A stretch of DNA of 64,000 nt from Sodiomyces alkalinus F11 (Eukaryota; Ascomycota; Sordariomycetes; Glomerellales; Plectosphaerellaceae): positions 1,915,691-1,979,690 of the forward strand of contig NW_021167082.1 of NCBI RefSeq assembly GCF_003711515.1, in the 5' to 3' direction. Position 1 is the stretch's first letter. Each line of letters begins with the position of its first letter. The translations under genes and the position numbers were made by a program. Shown here in pieces: positions 1 to 13,224 of this stretch. Below the pieces are notes generated by a model, which did no database searches, was not told where the DNA came from, and saw only the letters and a program-made list of their open reading frames with translations.

Positions 1-2259
1 TTAACGCTAAAAGGACTTATAACCCTATACGCGCGAGGAAGTAAGCTATTAACGATAGCGATATCGGTGCTATAGATTCCACTCCCTCTAATACCTCCTA
101 GCCTTTATCGTATATAACCCGCGAGGATCTCCCGCCTCTATTAAATCACCACCGCGATATACGTCTCCACCCGTTACGGGAGTAGTGGTTATAGGCTAAG
201 GGGGAATACCTTAAAGGGCACCGATAGATAGGCCATTAGTAGGAGGTAGGTAGTAATTAGGCTAATAAGTAATAAGTCCTTATCTATAAATAGGTATACA
301 CCTATAAATTTAATAAGGAGGGCACCCTCCTTAAGTGTAAGGCACGCCTTATAGTATAAGGGGATTAATAAAAACGGTTAGAGACTAAAGGTAACTACGC
401 CGCCACGCTAGCCTCGCTGTCCTTCCGTATATTAATAGCGATCGCCGCACGATTTAACCTAAAAATAAGGTAATTCGACGCTATTAACGCGTTCTTTAAC
501 GCTAGCCTTAAAGAAAAGGTATTTATAAAGATACCGTGAGGCTATAAAGTGCCAGGTAAGGTACTACTACTACGGAAAGCCCTTTTCGGATTAAGGGTAT
601 CGCCACTACTATAGTAAAAGGAATTCAGCGGCACGCTATAGAGGATAGGCTTTATAGCCGTCCCTTATAACCCTTATATTATAATCCGCGACGGTTTAAT
701 CCTATTCTTCTACGTTAACGATATCGGACTTATCTACTATAGAGATCGTAAGATAGACGCCGATAACCTTAAGGCTACCCTTAAGCGGAGCTATAGGCTA
801 TCGGGAGGCGAGGAAATCCGCTAGTTCCTAGGAATTAAGGTCCTAAGGGATAAAGCTACCCGTAGGCTATAGCTATTATAATCCTCCTATATAGAAAAGA
901 TCGCGGTTAAATACTATGTAGATATCCTTTACCGAAAACTATTAAAGGTCCTGTTATTAACGATAGAGCCGCTAATACCCCGCGGCGGTATACGCGCGTC
1001 GATTACCGAGGTCCGCTAATACTAGGGTATAATCGGTTCTATCCTATATACCGCTATTATAATAAGACCCGATATTACGTTCGCTTATTCAAAGCTTTCC
1101 TAATATAACGTTAACCCCTCCTCTAACCACCTTAGGAGGGCTTAATAAGTGCTGCTATTCCTATACTATATAAGACACTATTGCCTGGAATTCGGCGGGG
1201 ATGGGCTCTTCCTAATAGTAAGCGACGCGTCCTTTAGGGATAATCCAGACCGTAAAAGCTCGTAAGGATATACGATAAAGCTCTTCGGCGGCACCGTTAA
1301 CTAGAAGGCGGGTAAATAACCGATAGTCACGATATCGTTAATAGAATCGGAACTACTCGCTCTTATAGAGGCCGCTAAAGAGAGGCTATTCGTTAGCCGG
1401 ATATTGAGGGATTTAGAGCTTCGGTTAGACTAATAGTAACTATAGCTACACTATAATAATTAGCAGACTATTAACCTCGTTAATAAGAAGGCATAACGCC
1501 TACGAATAAGGCTACGGCACGTCGATATTTATAACCAGTAAGCATATTAGTTAGTATAGCAGGGCCTCTTTAAGGTTATATACGTTAACACGAAGGAGAT
1601 AATCGCGGACGGTTTAACGAAGACACTACCGGAGGCAGGGATCAAAAGACTATAGTAATAGCTTCATTTAACTAATTAAAAGGATCGTATTAAGTGGTCT
1701 AAACGACTACACGAAGAGATTAAACGCGCTAAAGCCACGGCTATAGCGACTACGAAGGCCCCCGAGGGCGTAGCAGATCCGATAAACATGAATTAAATAG
1801 ATTCGGCTAATCAGGATCAAGGAACCAATTAAGATAAAATTAAATTAAACGGTTAAATAGGGCGGATTTAGATCCCTTTTACGCGGGCGTTTTCCCCTAA
1901 CTATTGATTTTACGATAGAAAAGTTAAGAGCGTTTAGTTCAAACTAAAGCCTTTAATTAGTCAGTTAACCTAGGAAGACCCACCTTAACTAAGGGGGTGT
2001 ATCGTATAGACAGGACCACGATATAGTCTATAGGGGATCCAGGGGGGATCGACTCTATAACTAAGGGCTCCGGATATTGGGGGCTTCGGGTATCAGGATA
2101 TAATAGGGGTGGATACCGGAAAAGACCGGATAGGATCCAAATAACATAGTACCCATAACAGAGTCTTCACCACCCAAATTAAGGGCATAAGAGACTCTCC
2201 CAGATATAACTTAACATAATACACACACACACGAGATTTCTGCTCTACTAAGTTAATCA
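1..2259 (+). mobile_element. 3' part of a RIP-inactivated Copia (Ty1-type) LTR retrotransposon
   Basis: The plus strand still reads as Copia pol despite many stops. A reverse transcriptase active-site relic (FYVNDI, originally YVDD-like) lies near 705-725, followed by an FLGIKV-type motif near 826-843. RNase H lies at about 1190-1420, with an SDAS motif near 1218. The stops are TAG/TAA at places expected to hold CAG, CAA or TGG, as RIP produces. The left end runs out of the window, so gag, protease and integrase are not seen. The element ends at an LTR whose terminal CA is at 2258-2259. The Gypsy relic to the right begins immediately, so this Copia copy appears to have inserted into that older element. 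Confidence 0.85.
1998..2259 (+). repeat. 3' LTR of the left Copia element
   Basis: The LTR starts TGTATCG directly after a polypurine run (AAGGGGG, 1991-1997) and ends TTAATCA. The right-hand Copia element at 19,145-19,324 has the same layout: a purine run, a TATATCG start (TG mutated to TA), a shared TCTTCACCACC block, a shared ATAATACACACA block and the same TTAATCA end. The paired LTR would lie left of the window. Confidence 0.75.
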
Positions 2260-5200
2260 TTCAAGTGCCTATTTAACGTGCGACAAGTTTTCCGGTTTAC
2301 TTTTATCGTATAAGCTTCGGAGCGGAGGGTATAATCTATCCATTAGCCTTAGTAGTATTAAGCAGGTTAGTCTTACGTTACTATAGGGGGTTCATCTTAA
2401 CTCGGAACTATAGAATAAAACGTTATAGGAATCCTATTTTTCCGATATATATTTCTAGATCTAATAGTTTCTCTAGTATTTTTATTTATCGGAGTGCTTT
2501 TATCCGGTCCGTAATAGTATATAGTCCGAGGCCGTCGACCTTAAATCCTAGTAATCGTACGGAATTATAAGCGTAAAATAATTTTATTAGAGAGAGGGCT
2601 AGTCGAATTTCTTAGAAGAGTTTTAGTATTATCCTTAGATAAGCTAGGTACTCCTTAAACGTATTAGAGAAAATAATAATATCGTTAATATATACCTTAT
2701 AGAAATGCCTATACTTAAATAGCCTCTAGTCTATAAATCTCTACGTGAACGGTAAGGAGTTACGGAAACCTATTAGTATAACCTTAGGGCACTCTAAACC
2801 TCGGGGTAACACGGTTATTATACCTTCTTTATACTCTTTTTTAACTAAAAGCTAGTAAAAGAAAGAGCCAGCGTTAAAAGCGCTAACCTATTTCTTACTT
2901 TATAGGCTTCAGATAATTTTATCCTAAGAGGGTATTAGGTATACGTTTAGTAAAACTATATTATTTAGCTTTCGGAGATCTATAACGACTCGTCCTTTCT
3001 TAATACCTTAAGTGGTACGCTAGATAATAAAAGCTAGGTAAGCGAACGGGGTAGGGTTTCTTTACTAGGTTATACGACCTATTTTATATATATCGTTAAA
3101 TTTATCGTCTAGGTATTGTCGGTCCTCGCCACTTAGCTAGTACGGGCGGGAGTAAAGGTTTATTTTCTGCTAATTATTAACTAGATCGACTTATAAACGC
3201 TTATTAAGTAGTAGTAGGATAATACCGGGGTCGCGCTAAATATTAAAAGATTATAAAAGTTCACGAACCTGCTCCGCCTTAGCAGAGTCTATAGTATAAA
3301 TATACATGCCTGCCTTCATAACGATTTCCGGGATATTATCCGGTCTCTCGGGATTTATAGTGTTATATTTATCTCTGCCCGAGTATAGTTTTTCGGAATT
3401 TAGCGAAGTTAGTAGAGTCTCCCTTAACTCCTACGGTATTACCTATACGATTCTTCGGACTAGTACGTAGTTATTAAATTCGTATCCCTCGATAGCTATT
3501 AGAACGTAGGCGTTAACCTATTCGATTTACTCCGTATCAGTATTATCCTATTTATCCCGGATATATCCGAGTCTATCCGATCTATATAGTATAATTAGGC
3601 GGTCGGTATTATTAATATAATATACGACTTTAGGCGTCTTTGCGTTATAGACGTGCTATATAGCTAAATAATATGCCTCGGGCTTAAAATAGAATTCGGG
3701 TCCTAGGGGAAGACTTATATATCGAATTAGAATAAGCATGGCGGATAAAGGCGGAATCGTTATAGTTTAAGCTACTATCACTCTACGGCGGTATCTAGCA
3801 GGGGTTTTATAGGGTCCGATAATAGGTATAGTTATATTATAGTAGCCGGCGATACGAAGTTATCCGAGCGAGTAGAGTATATTAACGCCGTATATCTTTA
3901 GAAACTTAGAACTAAGAAGTATATTAGCTTTAAGACCGTCTATTACCTAGGCTATTACTATAAAATAACCGGTAATAGGGGTATACTAGATATATCCGTC
4001 GATATAGAAATTAAAAGTAATAATCTCTTCAACGGTTATTTTTTCTATAACGCCGTGTATAGGCTTAGGGTTAGCGGCGGTCGCGAAACGAATATTATTA
4101 GTATTATCTATTAGCTATTTCCGATCTATAAGTAGTATAGTATATCCGGAATCCACGCAGATATCCGAAGGTAGTCTATTAGGCGTGCACTTAACGGGAA
4201 TACGGTAATAAGTATACCGTTCTAAATTTCGGGCTATAAAGGCTTATATATCTATAATATTATTAGGCTTAAAGAAGTATCGTGCACTAAGTGTATTAGG
4301 TTTAAGTAGTCTTAGTAGTCTAGGTAATAGGGTAGTTCCTATTAGTAACGCCTTAGAGCCGATATATACCGATTCGGGCCGCTTAAGTCCTGTTAATAGC
4401 TTATGCGCGGGACGTAAGTTATTAGATTACGCTTCGACGTTATTAAAAGCCGGCGTATCGTTATATAGTGCCTCGATATTATTATGAAGCGGCGTCTTAT
4501 TAGACTGTAGTCTATAAAGAGGTAAAGGAGCTTTCCACAGTTTTTACTATTCCCGTTATATTCCGTGTAGTCCTTAACCCTTAGGCTTCGGTTCTATATA
4601 TATATTCCTAAAAACGTAACGGAAAAGTTATATTCTACTAGAGAAAATAGCGTTATACTTTCTGTATTTATATATAGCTGGCTTTATGCCCGCAAGTAGT
4701 ATAGCGGGTTTTACGGTATAGTAGTAGGGTATACCCGGTTTCTAACTATTTAAAATATTAGTTTAATCACGGTGTATCCGCGTAGCAGGGCGCTTATATA
4801 CGGGTAGATAACCGATATAACCAGTAAAATAAGAATAATTTATACTAATTTCCTCCGTATTAATATCTCCCTCTTTAATCTTATAAGTATATATTTTCTC
4901 TCCCTTACTAAGAACCTCCTTAAGAAATATAAAACCCTTTTCGCGTAACTTATACTCGTCCTAATCCTTATAAGGATCGTCTATAGCTATATATACTACT
5001 TATCTATCCCTATCGTTTATATGATTTCTAACCTATTTACGCACCTAATATTAATAAGGACGTTATTCCTCCCTATACTATCTACTATTCTATCTAAACT
5101 ATCTAGCTTATCGGGATTATTCTCCGCGCTAGTTCGTGAACCTATATCCGGAAAAACCGCGACTATTCCTAAAACCGCGATCGTATCCTTAACTACGTCT

Positions 5201-7560
5201 ATAGCTCTAACCGCGTCCGTAGCCTTAACTACCTCCGTAGCCTCCGCCGCGATTATAGCCTCCCGTATAACTATAGCCACTATCACGGCCTAAAAAACCG
5301 TCTATACGCTAGCCTATCTAACCCTAATTAGCTATTCCTTCTATAATAATCTTATTAGCGTAATAGGTTAGAAGTCTATTATCAGGAACGACCTATATAG
5401 GTCGGTTAGTATATTATACGGTGCTAGTAGCGGATATCTCGCCGAGTTACTCCGGGCGGACTATTCCTTATTAAACCTAATACTATAGTAATAGTCGGCG
5501 GTTCTTAATTTAGGCCTTAATATTATATATAAATTCGTCCAGGTATAAAAGACTATTAGGGCGTCGATAGATTTCCCTTAGGGTCTGGTCGATACGGTTC
5601 TAAATCTCTTATTAAATATCGAGATTTATACGAGTAATAGCTCCTAACGCCCGGTAAAGCCTAGTAAGTTAGTTTACCTATTTAACGAAGGGGCGGCTAT
5701 CTAGAATATCCCTAGGAGTAAATTTAAGATTTACTATTTTAGCCGCTACGGTTTCGGGATTAACCTACTAACACCGATAAAGAGTAGTAAATAGGGTATT
5801 AAGGTCATGCCGGACCTCCGCTCGTTAAGTGGCGTCCAGGCTCGTAAGCTATTAGCTACCGGCTACGCCTTTAAACAGGGAGTATAGGTTAAGACGAACT
5901 TCCTCCCTTAGCTCGGGAGTATTAGCCTAGTCCTTAGCGCTCTCGATAAATAAACTAACGTTATACTAATATATAGTATCGCCGATATACGACTATATAT
6001 TATAGGGATTACCGTTATTATCCGTAGGTAGATTAAAAAACCTAATAGAAGTAAGCTTTTTACGGAAACTATGACGGTTATTACCGGTAGAATTTCCGGT
6101 AAGCTATTACTTCGTAAAGAAAGATAGTATATTTTTAAACTAGTCCGAGGATAGTATAATAGGTAAAGGGAGAGAAGTAGTAAGGGGAGGGGCCGGTCTT
6201 TATACTTAGTTCCGCGGAGCCGGTGCCGGGCCCTACGGGATTAGTATAGGTCCTTATAGAGCGGGAGCCTATTATCTATTCTAATTAGTGTCGGTTATAT
6301 TAGCGTCTATCCTAGTAGGTTCCGGGGCGGGTAATCTCCTGTCTAGTAGTGGTTATAAACCGCGCGGTGCGTCCTACGATTACTAAGCGGTCACGATAAT
6401 ATTTAACGGAAAAGATCCTAGTAAAGTAGGGTTAAAAAATAATAATTAGCGAGATAGAGGTATCGATATTAGCGTATATAATTCCTATAGGGGTGGTATA
6501 GGGGCGGGCTAGAAAAACTAGGGAAGTATAATTATTTAAGGTGTAGTTTATTAACTAAATAGTGGCCTTTAATTAGTTAGGTTTAAACCGAGGGCTATCC
6601 GACCGGCTAATATCTAACGCCTATATCTCTGGACGCCTTACGGGTTAATAGGTTAATCTAGCTAAGGGTTAAGGCTATTCTGGCGAGAGTAGACACGGCT
6701 TACTAGCTAGTTACGGTAGATATTAAGTCTACGAAGTATTATACGAAGCGTTACCTTAGCTACCTAGTTATCGGTTACCTATGTAGAAGGAAAGGATAGG
6801 TCGGGATCCGTAGAGTTACGGTTCCTCCTATTAGTTCTTATAGGTTACAACGTCTATTATTACTATTCTGCGAGTGCCTATTCCTGCAGGAGTAAGGCTT
6901 CCTACTCGATAATAGCGATAGCTCCCGGTAGTAGATTCTATGCCTAAGTCTAGAGTGGGTTAGCCTTAATAAAAGTATAGACTTAAAAAATCTCCTTTTC
7001 TGCTATAGATAGCGGTTCTATTCAGGGTAGGGAAGAATAATAGTATAGAAAAGAAAAACCGCCCGGTAAAACTATAAAACTATAGTAGTCGTATCCGGTA
7101 GGAATAAAACTTAAAAACTAATAGGAGTAGGGTTTACTAAAAGGAAACTGCTAGCAAGGAAAGTATATGTTAAGTTAATAATATTAATAAAAAGAGGGGT
7201 AGTAAGCGGTGGTCGAAAAGTGCGAAGACGGTAAGAGTGCGAGATCTGTGTCTACGATAATCGAGACGAATAGCGGTTTTATGGTTAGGTGTAAGATAGA
7301 GAGGGAAAAGAGACGCTAGAGAAAAAAACTACGGGACTTAGCTATCTCGGCGTACTACCGGGTTATATTAATCAGGGGCTCTGCCAGGGTTAACAGATAT
7401 AACCGATTATCGAGTTTTCTAATAGGAGACGTTCGCCTTTTAGGAATTAGCAGATTAAATAAAAGAAAAATAGGGTATAGTATAGCGACAATCGGAAGTA
7501 ATCAGTTACTACTATTTATTAGGCCGTAACTACGGCTATAGCGCGATGCATGTTAAGAAG
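2260..7560 (-). mobile_element. Older Gypsy-type retrotransposon, RIP-degraded and cut by the Copia insertion
   Basis: Read on the minus strand. An aspartic protease relic (DSG followed by LIDRK) lies near 4122-4162. A reverse transcriptase follows, with RVVIDLRKLN near 2946-2996 and YINDIIIFS (originally YIDDIIIFS) near 2666-2697. The thumb ends at the Copia boundary (2260), so RNase H and integrase should lie left of the window if they survive. The 5 to 7.2 kb part should be gag and leader but is too decayed to delimit. No LTR was found, so the right boundary is approximate. The RT resembles the abundant fungal Gypsy class with a KVYIDDIIIFS-like box rather than the chromovirus at 7.6-14.7 kb. 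Confidence 0.75.
2270..4180 (-). pseudogene. Gypsy pol relic: protease and reverse transcriptase
   Basis: Protease (about 4160-4100) and RT (about 3000-2480) can be followed on the minus strand through many in-frame stops. Most stops stand where Gln or Trp codons would be. The catalytic YIDD has become YIND, a G-to-A change that fits RIP on one strand. No product can be made. Confidence 0.75.
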
Positions 7561-7612
7561 ATATAAGAAATAAAGATAGATTTAAGGAGAGGTCGTAAGC
7601 TCTACAAGCTTA

Positions 7613-7814
7613 TGACGGCTTATCAAAAGTTATTCACGTATTAAGGCCGAAAATATAGATTATTCGAACTAAGGAAGGAAAGGAGGAAAGGAAAAGTCTA
7701 CACGGTATATAAGCGGCTAAGTACGTGTGGAATCGTACGGGCCTCGCTAGGAGGTCCGTGCTTCTTAGTCCCGGCCACTGCCGGGGACTATTCCGCGGGC
7801 TATAGCCCGTAATA
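7613..7814 (-). repeat. Left LTR (3' LTR) of the chromovirus
   Basis: Direct repeat of 202 bp, about 95% identical to 14,468-14,669. It begins TGACGG and ends CCGTAATA, where the partner ends CCGTAACA. It contains a purine-rich AAGGAAGGAAAGG stretch and a GC-rich palindromic segment (GTCCCGGCCACTGCCGGGGAC) close to its end. Confidence 0.93.
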
Positions 7815-8489
7815 TACCCCCCCCGCCGGAGGCGAGGTCGCGGTCGTGTCGTGGTTATATAGTCATAACCTCGTATTACTCTAGCCTCCCTGCGTGGAAT
7901 CTAAAAATAGCCTCCTTTGTTCGGCTCCCTTAAAGGCTCCTTCGAAGGGAGGTAATCCGTAGTAGCTAAGATCCTTTTAAGGCTAAAATAGTATAAAGGA
8001 GCTCTCGTATAGCGGTATCGTTATAGGCTCCTCGCCGGCGTGTTTACTCGTTATAAATAATATACCTACCGAATATATAACCGGGGATTATTCCATTTAC
8101 CCAGATAGCGTAGGAAGAGTAGTAACATAAACCTCCTACTATTCTTTGTTTTTCCCTATTTTCTTCCCCTTCTATAGCTTCTTTTTAGGTAAGTTTTTCT
8201 CCTTCTCTTTTTTTTTAATTAATTTTTCTATACTATAAGTAGCCCCGAGATACCTTATAGGTCCTGTGGCAGTATAACTAACGTCGCCGAGTAATAGCTT
8301 ATCTGTTAAGCCGCCTATATCCTTATTATAGTAAGTTAGTACTCCCCTCGCTTATAGTTCGGTGCCGTGGCTAACCGTTAACAGATATCCGACTTCGTAT
8401 TACCTAGTAAGCGCCCTTATAAGGGCGATATTAATAACGATATAAATTCGCGGCCCCTATTATTACGGGTTATAAGGTTGGCCGTAACT

Positions 8490-9440
8490 AATAATGAGTA
8501 GACCCTGACCCTCCCTCCCGCTAAGAAAAGATATACCCCTAAAAGCCGCTAGGCCCCCGCTAACTCGCCCCTTACGCGTAGTACGCTACCCGGTAGTATA
8601 AGTAAGAATATAATATCGAGTATTACTACTAGTCGGGCCCTAGTGCGGCCAGGGCCGACGCTAAGTATTACGAGTATTCGTGCCGCACTTATAAGTATTC
8701 GGAGGTAAGTATGCCTGTTATACGTAGGGTAACTACGACTAACGGGTAATATAGCTCCCGCCCGCCGCCTATAACGCCGCTAATACCCTATAGAATACTC
8801 CTTATTCTATAAACGCGGATACCGATAATAAGGATATAAGTTTACCCCTGCCCTTCGCTTAGTGGCCTTTTTACTAATTCTTCTATATAGGATCGCCGTT
8901 AGTTCTAAGATACTTACGGCCGCTTCTAAGTCGCCCTCGGCTAGGCTAAGTTAGGTAAGAATATCGCCGGTCCCTTATAGTCCCCCGCTCCTGCTATCGC
9001 CGTCGCCCCCGTCACCGCTCCCGCTCCTATTACCGCCCCTATCGCCGTTCCTACCGCCGCCGCCCCGTTACCCGCTACCGCCCCGTCCGCCACTACCGAG
9101 TTCTAGGTAAGTATAGTATAAGCCCTCGATAATATCGCTACCTCTATACGCAGTATAGATAAAACGCTTAAAGAAGTATCGTAAAAGCTAAAGGATAAGA
9201 ATAACGATATCACTATAATATCATAAGAGGTTCGTAACCTGTCTTACTCCGTACGCCGCGTATATAAGCACTATATAGCCGTGACCCCCCTTATTACGGG
9301 TGATAATCCGGGGGCTGCTCCCGAGGCTACGCTCGCCTCGGCTCCTCCTTAGGAGGAGTTATAGGTGGGTACCACCAAGGACGGTATAGCCTCGTAAAAG
9401 GAGGAGCTAGAAGAGGGCGAGATTGTGGGAGAGTAGGTTG
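8490..9440 (+). pseudogene. Extra ORF relic, antisense to the chromovirus, between pol and 3' LTR
   Basis: On the strand opposite to gag-pol, the C-terminal part (about 9122-9440) reads as continuous protein apart from stops that sit at TAA/TAG, consistent with former Gln codons. It has a hydrophilic helical segment with heptad-like spacing (ALDNIATSIRSIDKTLKEVS near 9122-9181) and a Glu-rich tail (KEELEEGEIVGE). Upstream (about 8960-9110) is an Ala/Pro-rich tract. Before it lies a Tyr-rich stretch that could have been Cys-rich before RIP (TGC/TGT to TAC/TAT). No start codon or homologue can be identified, and the frame upstream of about 8900 is uncertain. It may be an accessory retroelement gene or a captured host fragment. 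Confidence 0.45.
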
Positions 9441-9639
9441 TTTATATCGTTTAGGTTATTTCGGTAGCTTTTTAGGGTTTTACTCGGTCTTTCCCACTCC
9501 TAAGTTAAGTAGCGCGGGGGTACGCCCCTAATATAACTTCGCTCTTAATTCTTATCCTCCTCGCCGCCGTGTCGGCCTTCTTTCGCGCCCGTGTCTCTTT
9601 TATATACTATTATAAAGGCCCGTTATTTAACTATACCGG

Positions 9640-12600
9640 GCCGTGCTTCTTCTCGAATTCGTTAAGCGCTTATATCCCCCGCAGGCTTTTAAGTGGTTCT
9701 TATATTAATTTTATATAGCCCTCTTATTATACTAATACCTCGCGGACCCTACCGCGACCTCGCTTCCGGGTATAGGCGTAGAGGACTTCCTTCACTACCT
9801 ATTCCTCCTCCCTATTTAGCCTTTTACGGATAGGTGGTGGTTAGGAGTTTATTATCGCTTACCCTAATAGGGGGTTATAGTCGGCTCTCCGTAGGAGATG
9901 CACGTAGAAACGGTTATAGATCTATAAGGGAACGTTTAGTTCTACGACGTGGGAGTTAACGACCTTTATAACTTTATATTTATAGTAAAGCTAGGTAAGT
10001 TTCTTTAAGGGCCGTGGCGAAGAGTAGTTACCGATATCTAGCTATACGAGGTTATCCTTTTCGAATCTCTTAGCAGGATAGCGCCGACGGTTTACTAACT
10101 CCTCCTAGCGTAGTTATATAACGGCTATCACGGCTTAAGCGAACTGGGTAGCTTCCTTAAAGCGACTTAGTAAGTCCTACGCGGAAGCCTCGCGCTTATC
10201 GGTCGGTATAGTCTTATTAACTTAGAGAGGGTTCGCGTAGTACCCGTGCTATAGGAAGAACGGGCTTATTTAGATTATCGAGTTTACCCTATTATTTAAA
10301 GCTAGCTATACTACCGGTAATAGCGTATTCTAATTATCTTAGGCGTAATAGGTATAAACTCGGAAGTAGGCTTAGACCTCTTAGTTAATACGTTCGGGAC
10401 CTTTATCCGTCTAAGGGTAGTATACGGTACTTAATCGCTATTTAATACCCGTGAGTTTATAGAAGTATCTCTAAAAGCGGCTAGTCTAGTTCGACCCCCT
10501 ATCGCTAACGATAGACTTCGGTATTCCGTAGAACCTATAATAGTATAGTAAGAACCGTTTAGTATAGGCCTCGGTATCTATAGTATCTATCGCTTTTAGT
10601 GTTACTAATTTTAAGAGTCGGTTAGTAATTACCTATAGGTATCTATACTTACCCTTACGGGTAGGTAATAGGTCTATTATAAAATCCATCGCGATATCGT
10701 AGAAGATTCGCTCTAGCACGGGGAGTAGGCATAGTAATCCTCTCTTCATACCCCTTTATATATAGCTAGCTCGGTATATATCGTAATTCTGTATAAATCT
10801 TCTAATATCTCGATTTCTACCGGGCTAGAAGAATTAGCGGGCGATTAAGGTAATAGTATTATCCCTGCCTAAGTATCCGCCGACGACTAAGTCGTGGATC
10901 GCTTATACTAAACGGCCTTATAGCGGGTGGCTAGCCCCGTTTTCGCTATCCCCTAGCACCTATAAGCGGTCACGAAATATTAGCTATCCTTAGTCGATTC
11001 CGTACTCGGCGATCTATATTTTAAGCTTTAGCTCGGGGGGAAAACTCCGTTCTCCCGCTACTACTACGGTAAAGGCACCTTAATAACACTTATCGGTGGC
11101 CCTAGCTTTATCCTATAATCGCTATAGGTCGGGGTCTACTTCGAAGACTATAGCTGGCTCCGATAACGTTACCCTTACTAGGTATACCCGGGGGGAGATA
11201 GCTATATCGGGGATTATCTAGATATACCTCCTTTACTCTCGGATATCGGAAGAATCCTTAGGCACGTCCTAATCCTAATATAAAAGCGCGTCGGCTACGA
11301 TATTATCGGCTCCTCGCTTATACTCTAATATAAAGTCGTACTAGGCGAGCTTAGCTACCTAGCGACTCTAGCGCTTAGTTAGGGCCCTTTTAGTTATAAA
11401 GTATTTAAATACTTTATAATCAGAGTAAATCTAAAACCGGCCGTTACCTATAAGCTCGGCTTTCTAAGCCTATAGACAGTCTATAATCGCTAGTATCTCC
11501 TTATCGTAAATCGGGTAATTATACTTAGCGGAGTTAAGACGGCGTAAGTAGTATATAATAACGTACCTATATCCTTATTTATCTTCCTATAGGAACACGC
11601 TACCTAACACGAACCCTAAGCAATCCGTTTCTAGCCAGGTCTTCCTTCCAGGTTACTATTATTATAGGTAAGGCTCTTCCTAAAACCTCTACTTTAGCTC
11701 CTTAAAGGCTACCTCTTATAGGGGGCCCTAGTAGAACGGGGCGTTCTTCTTCGTTAGGGCCGTAAATAGCGCTATAACGGCTACGAAGTCGCGGATAAAT
11801 ATCCTATAGAAGTTAGCGAACCCCAGGAAACTTCGCACGCTAGTCGCGGAGACTAGCGCTTCCTATTCTACGATAGCCTTAAGTTTCTCGGGGTCGTAAA
11901 ATACCCCTTTTTCTGCTATAACGATAAACCCTAGGTATTTAACCGTCTTAACGCTAAACTCGCACTTCTTCTAGTCGAGGTTTAGTCTAGCATCTATAAG
12001 GGCACTAAGCACTCACCGTACCTTCTCCTTATAGTCCTTATAAGATCCGTTTAAGTAGATTAGGACGTTATCTATATACGCTAAGACGAAATCGTTAAGG
12101 AACTCCCGTAGCGATAAGTTAATATATCGCTAGAATATCGCAGGCGCGCCGGTTAACCTAAAAGGGTATACTAACTACTCGAATAGTCTAAATCGAGTAC
12201 GGAATACGGTCTTATACTCATACCTAGGAACCTAGGACCTATCCGTATCTTATAAAAGGCGGCGATAATATCTAATTTAGTAAACCACTTCGCTTTAGCT
12301 AGGTTATATAGGGTCTTTATAATTAGGGGGAGTAAGTAGCGATCTCGCTAAATAATCGTATTTAGGGCGCGGTAGTTATAGTAAAATTAGAGACCGCCTC
12401 CTAGCTTCCTTATAAATAGCATAGGCGCGGCGGCCGCTAAGCTACTCGTATAAATAAATCCCTTATCTATTAGGTCCGTTATCGTCTTCCGTAATACGAG
12501 GAGCTGTTTATATAATATATTATAGAGCGGGCCCTATAATAAGGCTTATTCGTTACTACTATTATCCTTCTATAAGTAGATCTCGTAGTCGGTGCTAGGT

Positions 12601-13220
12601 CGGTATAGGGGCAGGCGTATAGAGTATAAGGGCGTAAATAAGTCGCTAAACTCTCGTATAACGCCCTCGGGGACGTATTCTCGCGGGTCCACTAATTCCT
12701 TTATACTTAAGGCCTTTTCGATATCTTTTAACGATATAGCTTATAAGCTCTTTTCCTATCTTTTTCCTCTCCGGTGCCGTAGTCGTCTATATAGCCCTAC
12801 GAATATAGACCCTATCATTAGTACTATAGTGCGGATCTCTCGTATAGCCTTTAGCTCCTCTTCGCTCTAAAGTCGTATATCGATATCGGCCACTCCGTGG
12901 TAAAGCCTATATTCCTTAGCGTAGAGGACTATATCGTTACGTTCTATCTATAAGAGCCTAAGGAAGAGATCCTAATCTAGACCTAGTATTATATATACGA
13001 AAACGCGCTCGGTATACCCTGATATATCTAGCGTAAAGACTACGATACTAGCGTTACTAGCTAGTTTAGTCTTATCCGAGAAGCCTTTTAGTAGTCGTTT
13101 CTTCTTATCGATTAACGGTAAGCGTATTTTTCGAGTAAACTTCTTATTTATAGCGGTATAGCAGTTATAACCTATATTTATAAAAGCGTTTATTAACCCA
13201 TTACTATTAACTCTTACTTA
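9640..13220 (-). pseudogene. Chromovirus pol relic (PR-RT-RH-INT-chromodomain)
   Basis: Landmarks on the minus strand: a protease-like segment with INIGYNCYTAIN near 13.17 kb and FTLDISG; the RT box AYIDNVLIY (originally YIDDVLIY) near 12,045-12,090; the connection segment RSFLGFANFYRIFIRDF near 11.8 kb; the integrase core with DIAMDF and a TNRLLKLVTL stretch (originally TDR) near 10,700-10,600; and a chromodomain tail, EGY...EPLKSLRG...LNEFEKKHGP, near 9,760-9,640. Frames are broken by stops replacing Gln or Trp. Chromodomains on integrases of this class are known to guide insertion into heterochromatin, which fits the nested location. Confidence 0.85.
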
Positions 13221-13224
13221 GATT

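Noticed and set aside
5017..5293. Overlapping open frames on both strands inside the left Gypsy relic
   Set aside because: They lie in RIP-altered retroelement DNA; the repetitive Ala/Val/Thr composition reflects biased bases, and no motif is present.
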